NCBI RefSeq assembly: GCF_030272615.1
Contig: NC_081412.1
Span: 690,000,083 to 690,064,082 of the forward strand
DNA from: Cryptomeria japonica
Taxonomy: Eukaryota > Streptophyta > Pinopsida > Cupressales > Cupressaceae
Length of the DNA: 64,000 bases
Direction of reading: 5' to 3'
A model generated the notes under the pieces. That model was not told where the DNA came from. It was given only the letters and a program-made list of their open reading frames with translations, and ran no database searches. The position numbers and the translations under genes are program-made. Shown here piece by piece: positions 23,984 to 34,850 of the stretch (the stretch's first letter is position 1; each line of letters begins with the position of its first letter).

Positions 23984-25329
23984 TGTAGACACCTAAAAAT
24001 GGTCAACGCTTGCGGGATCATACTTTAAACATTTGTGCATTGCCTCATTTTAGGTTTTTGCGTCGCATTAACATTTCTCCTATGTCACGCACTTGGTTTT
24101 TATCATTTGCGAGCATTGAGTCATTCTTCTGCATTCTTCATTTATCTCGCTTTTGAATTTGGTCTTGTCAATAACAATCTTTAATCATGATTTTGGTCGA
24201 TCTTGTCAATCTCTTATCAACTTGTCAATCTCGTCGTTTTATGATCGATTTGACATCGATCGTCATCATTTTCAATCATGTCAATTTGGATCAATTAGTC
24301 ATTGTTCCTCGTCAATTTGTGCATTTATCAATCAAATCATTTATCAATCCAAAATCATGATCGAATCGATATCAATTATCCTTTGTCAAGACCTAATTGT
24401 CATCTTTGCATTTCTAATTCATCTTCCAAGGTTTTATGATTTATTCATTTAATCTTGTTTGGCATTTTTCCTCTAGGTTAAATAATTTATTTATTTATCC
24501 TAGGTCTTCTTGTCACAATTAAATTATTATTTAATTGGCTAATTAATTCCTCCTATTTTTGTAAATTAATTAATGAATGAGAAATTATTAATTAATTTAC
24601 CTAATTTGCATCAATTTCCTAATTTCCAAGTCATCATTTCTAACCTAATTTTCTAATTTCTCCTAAATTCCTAAATGTCTATTTCTATTTCAAATTCATG
24701 TCAATCAATCCTTGCATAGCAATTTGTCATAAATTGTCATAAATTGTCATAAATTGTCAATCAATCCTTGCATAGCAATTTGTCATAAATTGTCATAAAT
24801 TGTCAATCAATCCTTGCATAGCGATTTGTCATAAATTGTCATAAATTGTCAATCAATCCTTGTATAGCAATTTGTCATACACATGTCATAATTTTGCTAT
24901 TCTTGATTTGAATTTCCATTCGAATCATTATCATGCTAATTTGATCTTTTTCTCCAATTTCTCTATAAATTGGATGAATTTCTTCAATCAAATCCCTTGA
25001 TTCTTGACCCCTAATCAGATTATCGAATTTCTAATCAATCACGCTTCGAGTACTTTTGAGCAATTTTCTTACCTACTTGCTTTCAATCATGTGTGTGCAC
25101 TTGTAGGTGAGATCCACAACCAAACTATTTGAAGAGGAAAGAAGAACAATGGAGCCGCATGAAGGAAACATTTGGATTTACATCTGGTTTGCATAATCTT
25201 TTTGAATGTTTTATCTTTATGTCTCTATTGAATGTGTTTAGGATAGATCGTTGCAATGTGCTTTCGTGATTGAGCTAATGATTAGTATGTTTATCTTGTT
25301 TGTGATGATTTCCTATTTCCTATGCTACA
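23984..25329 (+). repeat. Element A 3' LTR, complete
   Basis: 1346 bp, TGTAGACACC...GCTACA. The last 323 bp match the surviving part of the 5' LTR. Near 24963 CTATAAATTGG is a TATA-like sequence. It contains an internal tandem repeat (24712-24888). Confidence 0.92.
24712..24888. repeat. Nested tandem repeat inside the element A LTR
   Basis: Four copies of a unit of 46-56 bp begin CAATCAATCCTTGCATAGC. Each ends in two or three copies of an 11-bp subunit, ATTGTCATAAA, except the last. Copy number differences between units come from the 11-bp subunit. Confidence 0.85.
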
Positions 25330-26400
25330 TAAACATATTATATATACAATGTCATATTATATATTACATATATTATATGAATATACACATATTATACATA
25401 GAATATCATATTATACAATAGCGCGTACACACTGTTTAATGGGAAACACACGCGTACACGCTTCTTACACTATAAATACCCCATACATGCTTTTTAAACC
25501 ATACGTACCCTGTACGCGCTTTTGACTTTTTAGGCTTGGAAATAGGCCTAGATGACAAAGCTACGGATTGGAAGTTTGATTTCCCTCCATTTCTCTCATT
25601 TTTGACGTGTTTTATTTTATCAACTTGGTTTATCGACTTTGTCATCATCAGGTTTACACTTCATAAAGTGGGTATTTCTGAAATTGCCACCATATTTTCA
25701 CCCATCTTCTAAGCTTTCTAACCATATAATTTTTTTTCAATTTGAACAACAATAACATATTATTATTGAATTTCTTTTATTAGTGTCTCCATAGTTCTCA
25801 CAGAGATAGGTGCACCATTTTTTGAATAACTTTTGATATACGTATCCAAATTTAAAAAACTTTATATATTATTGTAGTCCACTTGATTCTTTACAATTTA
25901 TAAAAAAAAAAATTATTTTCGATTTGTTTAGTGCAACTTATACTTTGTGCACGAACAGGTACCGAATTTTCAGGATGTGCTCGATTGGAAAAATCATTAA
26001 AAAAAAATACTCAACAAAAAATACACATATTCTAGTGCTCACTCTTAACTATCTTTCTGCCAAAGGATTTGTCAAAATACTAAATCTAACTATGACTTTT
26101 TTGATACGCACATCAGACACTATGTTATGTTTTTCAGAAGAAAAAAAAACAAGGTCATTTTTTCATGCGCGAAGGATTTGACCCCCTTAATCTTATCCAA
26201 TTTTGAAAAAGTTTAGTAGTTTGGAAACTAGATTTAGAGTACTACAATATTTGTTCTTTGATTATCTTCATATCTTGAGTGGATGACTTTCAAATTTTGC
26301 CTCTAAGTTCAGGTTCACCATCTTTGTGCACTTACCCAACTCTTTCACTATACTTTAGCTAGCATTTCCTTATGATATGCTTGCTGAATTTAGGGAAAAA
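25330..26400. other. Intergenic DNA right of element A
   Basis: AT-rich with no recognisable gene. It begins with 'catattat' repeats and 'gcgtacac' motifs that echo the left flank of A. Confidence 0.5.
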
Positions 26401-27236
26401 TGTAACGTCATAGATTGCACTCTATGCAATTCCAAGTCGTATAGCACCTCTACTTTAAGTTGAATCATAGATAATACCTTGTCTTCCACTTCATCTACTT
26501 GTGTATCCTATTTTGTCATCCTTTTAGTCAGTTTTATTGATTGGTTGGACATGTACCTAATTTTATTGTGGCATCATCTTCTATGGACATAGAAACACAT
26601 GAATAGATTTCAAACACATAATCAACATATTTTTGGATTCTTCAAATCCTCCAATTTTTCATCTATTATGTGAAGCAATTTTGTATCTATACTTGGTCTT
26701 ATTTTGTCCCAAAGGAAGACATGTTCTTTGTAGGAATTGACTATAACCAAGTATTTCCTATCTAATTTAACTCTTTGTAGTGTGAAAAAAGCACACTATC
26801 TAACTTGTTGCTAGTTAATTCCTTTTCACACATGTTCACATGTTAAGTTTACTTAGGGATTTAAGAATATTATTAGTTGTCATGTGATCTTACCCAAATA
26901 TTATCACTAGTCATCTTGTTGCATAGGATCTAGAGATTTGTCACAATCTAGCTATTCATGTTTCTCAACCTTGCCTATATAAGCAAGGCATCATATATAT
27001 ATTTGGTCTAATTAATAGATCTAATATATTGTATGTCTATAATTAAAAGCAATTTTTTTTTGTTTCTCTCTTGTCAAGACATCTTTTGATTTTATAGGTG
27101 ATCAGGAGAGCTTGAGAGGAGACATCTTTTGTTTTTAGCTTCTTGGAATTCTATGTAATTTTGTCCTTTTGTTTTGTGTCATATTTTGAGGTCAATTGTA
27201 TGTAAGCTTGTCTCCTCCAATTTTGAGCATTTTTGG
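26401..27236 (+). repeat. Possible LTR relic interrupted by element D
   Basis: TGTAACGTCATAGATTGCAC resembles the start of the LTR of C (TGTAGCGTCGTAAATTGTAC) and is preceded by a purine-rich 'gggaaaaa'. A TATA-like 'cctatataagc' lies near 26972. The right part may continue after D, from 34851. The partner LTR and right boundary were not found. Confidence 0.35.
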
Positions 27237-28016
27237 TGTAGTCACGATAGGGAGGGTCCTCAAAGAGAACAACATGGACTATGCAACAAGAGTTAACACA
27301 ACAAAAGCAACACAATGTGATGGAGGCAATGCAAAAAATACTATATTATATCATGAAAATCAATTACAATTTGTTGGCAACATGCAGGCTCATAAGATTC
27401 GTCACACAGGCTTGGTTACATACATGCTCATTACAACAGTCGGCTCAAGCAATAATGTGAGCCAACTAAGGACCTCCTAAACTTATGATTCTTCTTCTAT
27501 ATTCTCATGATTGATTTCTAAATGCAAAATTACATCGATTTATATAATCTAGAATGATCTGCATTGGCCCAAGGTGAAACAAATTCCAAAGAACAAGATG
27601 AAACATGTAAAACAACAAGATCGGCCTTCTCAAATTCTGAAAAATCCATAGAATGAAGTAAGGACCCAGGGGAAGGTTGGCCACATGCCAAGGAACGTTG
27701 GAAACAACAAACTAAAGCTCTGCAAGCTACGTAAATGATTTGCAAGGTTCACCAATAGAAAATAGTTCCAAGTTGTTCTAGTGTTCTAAGCCAGAAAAAT
27801 GTCCTAGATTCCAGAAGCGATAACTTGTTGGGAAAAGAATTAAATGTCCCATGGACTTAGGATAGGGTAGATGAACATGTCCATGAACAAAATCCAACTC
27901 TGCAAGATCCAGGGAGTAAATGCAAAGAACCACAGAAATAAATGTTGAAACTACAAAGAAAATGTTTTTGGTTGATGCAAGATTGCCACGAACCAGGGAT
28001 GCTCTTGCATTAGACA
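27237..28016 (-). repeat. Element D 3' LTR
   Basis: Collinear with 34068-34850, with many substitutions and small indels. The inner boundary is uncertain by a few bases: minus-strand TGTCTAATGCAAGAG here, against TTGATGCAAGAG in the 5' copy. Confidence 0.85.
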
Positions 28017-28039
28017 TTTGGGGTTATTGAAAAAAGTGA

Positions 28040-28530
28040 GTCCCTCACTTTTCTAGGATCAAAGGAAAACCAAGACGGTCTACCTCTTCCTAACAAATCC
28101 ATGATGAATCTTCATCTAGTCTTCCTTTCCACTTCACAAGATACTCTCTATATTGGTTGCTCCGAGTGCTACGCCCAATCCTACTGTCCAAAATATCTTC
28201 AATTTGATCTAGTTACCTTTGGGGTATCTATTTCTCCAAGTCTGCTACACTGTCCTCACCGAATTCCACCTCATGGTACTAATGTAGGTTTGCAATATTG
28301 AATAAAGGTGAAATACCCAAACTATCCAAAAACTCCACTTCATATGCATTTTTGGAATTGAATTTCTTCAAGATCTTACAAGGTCCTAACTTTCTCCTTT
28401 GCAACTTATTATAGGTTCCAACTAGGAATCTCTCTTGTTTTAGATATACCATCACTTCATCGCCAACTTCGAACTCCTTATGTCTCCTCTTTTCATCTTC
28501 GTTCTCCTTATACTTGATGTTCATGTCCTC
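28040..28530 (-). pseudogene. Element D integrase tail: GPY/F module and chromodomain
   Basis: Reading down the minus strand, a GPY/F-type module (RRKLGPCKILKKFNSKNAYE) is followed by FNIANLHY. After stops comes a chromodomain at about 28055-28205 with YREYLVKWKGRLDEDSSWI. Chromodomains of this kind bind modified histone H3 tails and steer integration into heterochromatin. This part is separated from the integrase core by in-frame stops. The chromodomain is the strongest evidence that D belongs to the chromovirus clade. Confidence 0.85.
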
Positions 28531-28549
28531 TAAGTGTTGTTTGACCTGA

Positions 28550-29470
28550 GTATGTACTATCTTAATATTCTCTGGAAATTATTCATCTTCTACACTCCTC
28601 TTGTCTTCATTGTCGATATCCCTCAACTTTGATATACCTCTAGTGTGTGCTCCGATAACAATCTTAAAAGGTGTTCTCCTGGTACTTCTATTTACTGAAT
28701 TATTGTAGGAAAACTTTGCTTGTGCAAGGATCAAGTCCCACCTTTTGGTTTTCTCTCCAACTAGGTGTCTCAATAAATTTCCCAAACTCCTTTTTACCAC
28801 TTCAGTCTATCCATCAGTCTATGGGTGAAAAGAAGAACTAAACTTCAAATCTATCTTCATCTTCTTCCAAAATGTCCTCCAAAAATATCCAACAAACTTA
28901 GTATCTCTGCCAGAAACTATACTCAGGTAATTTGCATGTAATCTCACCACTTCCTTGAAAACTAGTTCAACAACATGCACTGCATCTGTTGTCTTCTTAA
29001 AGGGTATGAAATGTGTCATCTTTGAGAATCTATCTACCACCACAAATATATAATCATTCCCTCTCTATGTCTTAGGCAATCCAAGTATAAAATTCATGCT
29101 TATGTCCTCCCAAGGTCTATCTGTAATTGTCAAAGGCTTATACAATCCAACATTTTGACTACTACCTTTTGCAAGTTGACAAATTATATAACTCTGCACA
29201 AATTTCTTGACATCCTTATGAATCCGAGGCCAAAAGTAATTCTTGCTAAGCAATGCCACAGTCTTGTCAACACCAAAGTGTTCGACTAATCCTCCACTAT
29301 GATTCTCTTTTATTAGGTTCTCTCTCATAGAACTCCTTGGTATACACAATTGAACTCCTTTAAAAAAACATCTCATCTTGAATGAAATAATATAACCACT
29401 TACTTCTATCCACCATAACCGATTCCTTACAATCCTTCTAAGGTTTTGAAAAATCCAGGTCATCCTTATA
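28550..29470 (-). pseudogene. Element D integrase core, broken
   Basis: The zinc-binding region keeps the histidines (ENHSGGLVEHFGVDKT), but the first cysteine of the CxxC pair is replaced (SYIICQLAKG). In the catalytic core the first acidic position appears as N in [36 protein letters not shown] and the glutamate-bearing TEVVKRSLGNLLR follow. At least three in-frame stops separate these blocks. Integrase inserts the cDNA into chromosomes; this copy could not be active. Confidence 0.88.
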
Positions 29471-29635
29471 CAAATTCATCAATTCTACAAAACCTAATAC
29501 CTCCACTCTCATCTCTGTCAGCAAGTTCCTCCTTCTACTCAATGCATCAACAATTTTATTTGACTTTCCACTTCTATGTTTCAACACAAAGGTATAACTC
29601 TGCAAGAACTATACCCACCTCATATGTCTTTGATT

Positions 29636-29640
29636 CAACT
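29636..29640. repeat. Element E target site duplication, left copy
   Basis: CAACT precedes TGTAGACG. The same CAACT follows at 31090-31094. Confidence 0.9.
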
Positions 29641-31089
29641 TGTAGACGTATAAAAATGACCATATTCCTTAATAAATATTTTATGTTCATTTCTCTATTT
29701 AATTAAATCCAATTTAATTAAATTACCTGCATTCCTCTATTTAATTAAGTAAATTACTCAATTTATTTAAATTAAATTCACTAGACTTCTTTTTACCATT
29801 TAATGAATAAATCATTTTATTCAATTAAACCCCCCCTATTCACTTTTAATTAAATTCAAATTTAATTAAATAGTTATCCTAAATTGAATAAATCTAATTT
29901 ATTTAATTTCCCCAAATTGCAAACAAATTGAATTAAATTAACTTTATTTCAATTAAATCCTATTATCCCTCCATCCACTTGCATTTTCCTACATCTCCCA
30001 CTTGCATTCTAAAACCTATTTCTAACCCCTTCTAGACTCTTCTAATTGCTTCTAATTAGCCTAACGCATCTTCTAAACTTTGTCACATCCCTAAGCAAGG
30101 GGAAGTCACTTCTCAAATCCTCAAAGTCTTTGATAACCATTAAAGGCTTCAAGCCTCCAACCACTTAATTCCCCAAAGTCTTCATAACCATTAATGGTTA
30201 ACTCAAACCCTCTTACATGGTTGAAGAATTTATTTTAACTCAACCCAAAGGTCTCATCAAGCATTTATTGCTTTGACCATGATTATCTCTTAATCATTTG
30301 CACAAGGGTTTACCCTTGGATTAACTCTTAATCCAATAAGTAATCTTAACTTAGACTTAACCCTTACCCTCTAGATGACCATGAGGTCTTCTCAGGCATT
30401 TAATGCCTCCAACCCCTTTCCTCGACCCAACCCTATGTTGACACTTGTCACCATTTCATTGGTGCAAATTGCAAACATGGATCCCCAACTTTCAAACTCA
30501 ACCCTTGATCAACTCTTTCAATCTTGACCATCCATTACCCTGTTTTTGCTATAAATAGAGCTCTCATTCCTCCATTTTGATATATCCTCCAAATTTGTAG
30601 TATCACACTTATGCTCAAATACATTCAAGCTTTCATATATCATTGTTATGCTCATCATTTTAACCTCTTTTAAATCAGGAATTAATCTAAATATGCATGT
30701 TTAGAATATTTTCTTTAACATTTAGCTCAATCATAGACTAAATATATCATGTTAGGATAATATTTATACTAACCTTGTCATCTTATCATCTAGTTTATTG
30801 CATTTCTAAGATCATGCATAGCTTAGGATGCATTTCATTCTAAAATCTATCAAAGCATCCCTCGTTCTTGCATTTGCCATCCCTAAACCATTTTGCTTAG
30901 TGATCTGAGAGCAAAAATATTGGTTTGAGGGACATTGTAAGATAGAGAACCATGGGACCAACCTTGGGAAGCTGAGTTATAATTCATTACTCCATAGCTT
31001 GCACCAAGAAGTCCTCTGTGTGTGTGTGGACAAGTCTTTTGGAATATTTTCACATATTGAGTTCTATCGACCCGCTTTTCCCGCATACA
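29641..31089 (+). mobile_element. Element E: solo LTR, 1449 bp
   Basis: TGTAGACGTATAAAAATGAC...CCCGCATACA is flanked by CAACT duplications, and no internal region is present. The first bases resemble the LTR start of A (TGTAGACACCTAAAAATGGTC differs by a few bases), which suggests a related family. A TATA-like TATAAATA lies at 30550-30557. A solo LTR forms when the two LTRs of an element recombine and delete the interior. Confidence 0.9.
30550..30557 (+). promoter_or_regulatory. TATA-like box in the solo LTR
   Basis: TATAAATA followed by 'gagctctc' is a typical LTR core promoter. The spacing from the LTR start is about 910 bp. Confidence 0.45.
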
Positions 31090-31533
31090 CAACTTACTCT
31101 AATTGTTCAAATACTACAAAGCTTGATCATCGGTATACAACACAAACTCCTTAGGCAACAAATAATGTCTCCATTTCTTCAATGCTTGAACTATGACATA
31201 GAACTCCTGATCATAGACTCAATATCTCCTCCTTGCTGCATTCAACTTCTCATTGAAATAAGCTACCCGTCTTCTTTCCCGACTTAACACTACTCCAATT
31301 CCATTCCCACTTGCATCACAGTCCACTCAAAATACCTTGCTAAAATCTGGCAAAGCCAACATAGGCTTCTTGATCACCTTCTACTTTAACAATTCAAAGC
31401 TCCTATTTACTCTGGTTGTCCACTCGAAATCCTTCCTATCTCCTCTCATGGATTCTATCATAGGGCTACAAACTAAACTGAAATTTTTGATAAACTTCTG
31501 GTAGAAACTAGATAATCCATGAAATGATCTTAC

Positions 31534-32195
31534 CTATCCTATGATTTTTGGTGTAGGCCATTCAACAATTTCTCTTACCTTCTCAGGATCCATCTTCAAT
31601 CCATCTACAGGTATCACAAATCCCAAATAGACTAACTCTTCCTTCATAAAATTACACTTCTTAATGTTTATCAACAACTTTTCTCTCAACTTTTGCAAAA
31701 ATTGTCTCAGATGCAACATATGTTCTTCCTTGGTCTTACTGAATATCAAAATGTCATCCAAATATACAATAACAAACTTACCCAATAATTTATTCAATAC
31801 CTCATTCACCAACCTCATGAAAGTACTTGGTGTATTAGTCAATCCAAAAGGCATCACCAACCATTCATTTATCTTGAATGGTGTCTTCCACTCATCTGCT
31901 TCTCTGCTTCTAATTTGATGGTATCCACTCTTCAAGTCTATCTTTGTGTAATATCTAGCTCCACTCAAACAATTCATTATGTCATCCATCCTAGGCAAAG
32001 GAAATCTATACTTCACTATGATATTGTTTATTGCTCTAGAGTCAGTACACATCCTTCATTCACCATTCTTCTTGGGTGCTAACACTACTGGTAATGCACA
32101 AGGACTCAAAATTTCTTTGATCAAACCTTTCCTCAACAATTCTTGCACTTGTCTATTCAATTCCTCATTCTTTGTCGGTGTCATCCGATGTGCTG
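31534..32195 (-). pseudogene. Element D reverse transcriptase
   Basis: The upstream block LLRKGLIKEILSPCALPVV is followed by a TGA in place of the usual tryptophan and then a 172-codon open stretch. That stretch holds [42 protein letters not shown] and the catalytic [10 protein letters not shown]. These are the canonical motifs of Ty3 reverse transcriptase, which copies element RNA into DNA. The active-site DD is intact, but the stop upstream and the stop after the RT break the polyprotein. Confidence 0.92.
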
Positions 32196-32559
32196 CTTTA
32201 TTAGGAAAACTAGCTTAGGGAATCAGGTCCATGTAATGACTGATACTTCTAACAAGGGGTAATCCATCAGGGGCATTATCTAAAATGATATCTCCATACT
32301 CTGTCAACAACTCCTATATCTCCTTTGGTTGTTCTTCTTCATGCTTCAGATCTTCAATCTTCTTTGGAACTATAGAAAAACACACTTTCTCATGTCTCAT
32401 CCCATCCAGGAATTTCCTTCCATCCACCAAACAAACTCTAGCACTTGTACAAACTTCACTCTTCAAAGGCTCCTCCAAGGGCAATAGGGTTTGCTTCATC
32501 CCATTTGCAATAATATTGTATATGTTCTTTCTCCCATCATGTATTGCCTGTCTATCAAA

Positions 32560-32830
32560 CTACCAAGGTCTTCTCAATAAGATATGACAAATATCCAAAG
32601 GCATAATATCACACAAAACTTCATCATGATAAGTTCCAATTTTCAATTTCACCAAACATTGTTCACTTACTAGTATCTTATGATCATGTTGAATCCGCAC
32701 TATCTGATAAGGTTTGGGGTCCTTCAATCTTTCCAACTTCATCTTATTCACCATCTCTTCTGAAACAAGATTATAGAACTACCACTATCAATAATAACTT
32801 TACAACACTTACCAGATACCTTACATCTAG
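32560..32830 (-). pseudogene. Element D protease, broken
   Basis: A catalytic DSGSS can be read near 32785-32800 on the minus strand, followed by a frameshift. The next open stretch contains VSEQCLVKLKIGTYHDEVLC and DICHILLRRPW, where the usual LLGRPW glycine is arginine. This is the aspartic protease that would process the polyprotein. Confidence 0.8.
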
Positions 32831-32925
32831 TCTTGAAAAAATTCCTCCTTTGCAAGGGCTCTTCATCATCTCCGGTATGACACAAATCTCTCCTCATCAC
32901 CAACAATTCTCCATATTTTGGTTTA

Positions 32926-33852
32926 TTAGATGATCCGACGTGATCTTCTTCTACCAGTGTTGTCCTTCAGCATTCTTGGTCTTATTACATTCAAAAGCAT
33001 GGTGTCCTTCTCCTCGACACTTAAAGCAGGTTCCTCTAAACACCCTTTTATATTGTCTTCTGTCTTCTTTTCCATAACCCTCATTCCAGTAACCATCACA
33101 TTCTCTTCTTCGATAAAATTTTCTATCATCCTTCCGGTATGAACCTCCATCTTTGTTAGCTTCCTTGTCTTTATTATGATCTATACATGATCCTCTTCCT
33201 CTAGAATAACTTCTTCCTCCTTGAAATCTTCCTCCGAAAAAGCTTCTTCAACAATCTACAACTTGATTAGACTAAGTTCATCTTGTATTGACATCCACAA
33301 CCCATTTAGGTACCTAGCAACATGTTTGAAATCATCATCAATATGTTTGGATCTAGTATTCAGCTTGTAAAATGCTTTGGTATACTCCTTCACACTAATT
33401 TCCTTTTTCTTTAGGTTTTGTAGCTTCTGGAACAAATTCACCTAATAATCGACAAACATGAACTTTTATTTCAACTTGCTAACCATCCACTCCCAAGATT
33501 TGATCTTCTCTTTACCTCTTCTCTATCTATCTACCTGCAAATGTTCCCACCAAAGAGATGCATGACCTTTCAACTTAGTGCAAGCATATCTTACCTTCTT
33601 GTCTTCCGTGGTGCCTTCAAAATCAAAATACTTTACCATCTTCATGATCCAATCTAGCAATTAATCCGAATCCAACTTGCCATCATAATCTGGTGGGGTA
33701 AAATGTGGTCTGGTATTCGCTCTTGACAACACTCTTATAAAAATTTCTTCATCCAGATCATTTGCTAGTGGATTTGCTCCTTGCTCACCAGCTACTTCTT
33801 CTTCTTTGTCATCACTCACATATTCAACATGTTGACCTCTTCTCTGGGCCAT
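32926..33852 (-). pseudogene. Element D gag with zinc knuckle, broken
   Basis: The frame starts MAQRRGQHVEYVSDD at 33852. It reaches YDGKLDSD before a stop, then continues as MVKYFDFEGT and LKGHASLWWEHLQ, typical of chromovirus gag. A further stretch (33256-33441) ends DDFKHVARYLNG. A CCHC zinc knuckle, CFKCRGEGHHAFEC, lies near 32975-33040 in another frame. Gag forms the capsid and the knuckle binds RNA. Stops and frameshifts make it non-functional. Confidence 0.85.
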
Positions 33853-34051
33853 TTTGACAGCTTCTAATTAGGTTTCAATCCCTCTCAACATTTCCATCAC
33901 AACAGGGTCTGCATTTCCATGTGCTCCAACACCTCTAGCATTTCTCCAGGCCATCTTCACACCAGTCCTCTCAAGCTGCATGTTGGATCCTCAATCCACC
34001 ACCCTACAACAAAATCTTACAAGACTCTGCAATCTCTGGAATGAAAACTCT

Positions 34052-34062
34052 CTCTAATACCA
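34052..34062 (-). other. Element D primer binding site
   Basis: On the minus strand TGGTATTAGAG lies 5 bp after the LTR end. This is the initiator tRNA-Met site (TGGTATCAGAG) with one C to T change. Confidence 0.8.
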
Positions 34063-34067
34063 CTTGG

Positions 34068-34850
34068 TGCAGTCATGATAGGGAGGGTCCTCAAACTGAA
34101 CAGTTTGGACTGTGCAACAAGAATTAACACAATAGAAGCAACACAATGCGATGGAGACAATGCAAAAAATATTGTATCATATCATGAAAATGAATTTTAA
34201 TTTGTCAACAACATGTGGACTCACAAGATTCGACACACAGGTCTGGTTACATACATGCTCATTACAACAACCAAATCAAGCAAGAATGTGAGCCAACTCC
34301 GGACTTCCTAACCTTTTGATTCCTCTTGTATATTCTCATGACTGATTTCTAAATGCAAAATTACATCGATTTATATGATTTAGAATGATCTGCATCGGTC
34401 CAAGGTGAAACAGATACCAAAGAACATGATGAAATGTGTAAAACAACAAGATCGAAATCCACCAAAGAGATCCTTCCTGAAAGTCTATACAATGAAATGC
34501 GAACCCAAGGGAAGGTTGGTCACACACCAAGAAACGTTGGAAACAATGAACTGAAGCTCTGCAAGATTCACCAATAGCAAATAGGTCCAAGAAGTTTCGG
34601 TGTTCTAAGCCAGAAAACTATCCTAGATTCTGAAAGCGATCACTTGCTGGAAAAAGATTCAAACATCCCATGGACTTAGGACAGGGTAGATTAACATGTG
34701 CATGAACAAAATCCAACTCCGCAAGATTTGGGGAGAAAATGCAAAGAACTACAGAAAGAAATGTTGAAACTACAAAACAAGAAATAAACTGCAAAGAAAA
34801 TGTTTTTGGTTGATGCAAGATTGCCATGAACCAGGGATGCTCTTGCATCA
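34068..34850 (-). repeat. Element D 5' LTR
   Basis: 783 bp, plus-strand TGCAGTCATG...TTGCATCA, matching 27237-28016 with many differences. Confidence 0.87.

Larger units (their letters stand above)
574..25329 (+). mobile_element. Element A: Ogre/TAT-like Ty3 LTR retrotransposon
   Basis: The element is bounded by a broken 5' LTR (start lost in the N gap, end at 1396) and a complete 3' LTR (23984-25329, TGTAGAC...GCTACA). A primer binding site follows the 5' LTR and a purine tract (23970-23983) precedes the 3' LTR. Two complete elements, B and C, are inserted in it, each with an exact 5-bp target duplication. Without them A would be about 9.6 kb. Its own internal DNA holds a broken low-complexity polyprotein frame (11150-14002), and I see no reverse transcriptase, RNase H or integrase. 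It therefore appears non-autonomous. Assignment to the Ogre/TAT side of Ty3 rests on LTR and PBS resemblance to C, whose protease is of that type, so it is an inference. The target duplication of A itself cannot be checked because of the gap. Confidence 0.85.
29475..31340 (-). pseudogene. Element D RNase H, split by a solo LTR
   Basis: The N-terminal part lies at about 31090-31340 with DCDASGNGIGVVLSRE and LYTDDQAL, including in-frame stops. The C-terminal part lies at about 29475-29640 with NQRHMRW and LKHRSGKSNK. The two halves are separated exactly by the 1449-bp insertion of element E plus its 5-bp duplication. RNase H removes the RNA strand during reverse transcription. Confidence 0.85.
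27237..34850 (-). mobile_element. Element D: Ty3 chromovirus, old and defective
   Basis: The element is about 7.6 kb on the minus strand: 5' LTR 34068-34850, primer binding site, gag, zinc knuckle, protease, RT, RNase H, integrase, chromodomain, 3' LTR 27237-28016. All domains can be read but are broken by many stops and frameshifts. The LTR pair is clearly more diverged than those of B or C. A solo LTR (element E) sits in the RNase H. The target duplication is not clear: 'atttttgg' on the left and 'attttgta' on the right are only partly alike. Confidence 0.9.

Noticed and set aside
27196-27480. 94-codon frame at the left edge of D
   Set aside because: It crosses the 3' LTR boundary of D and has no domain.
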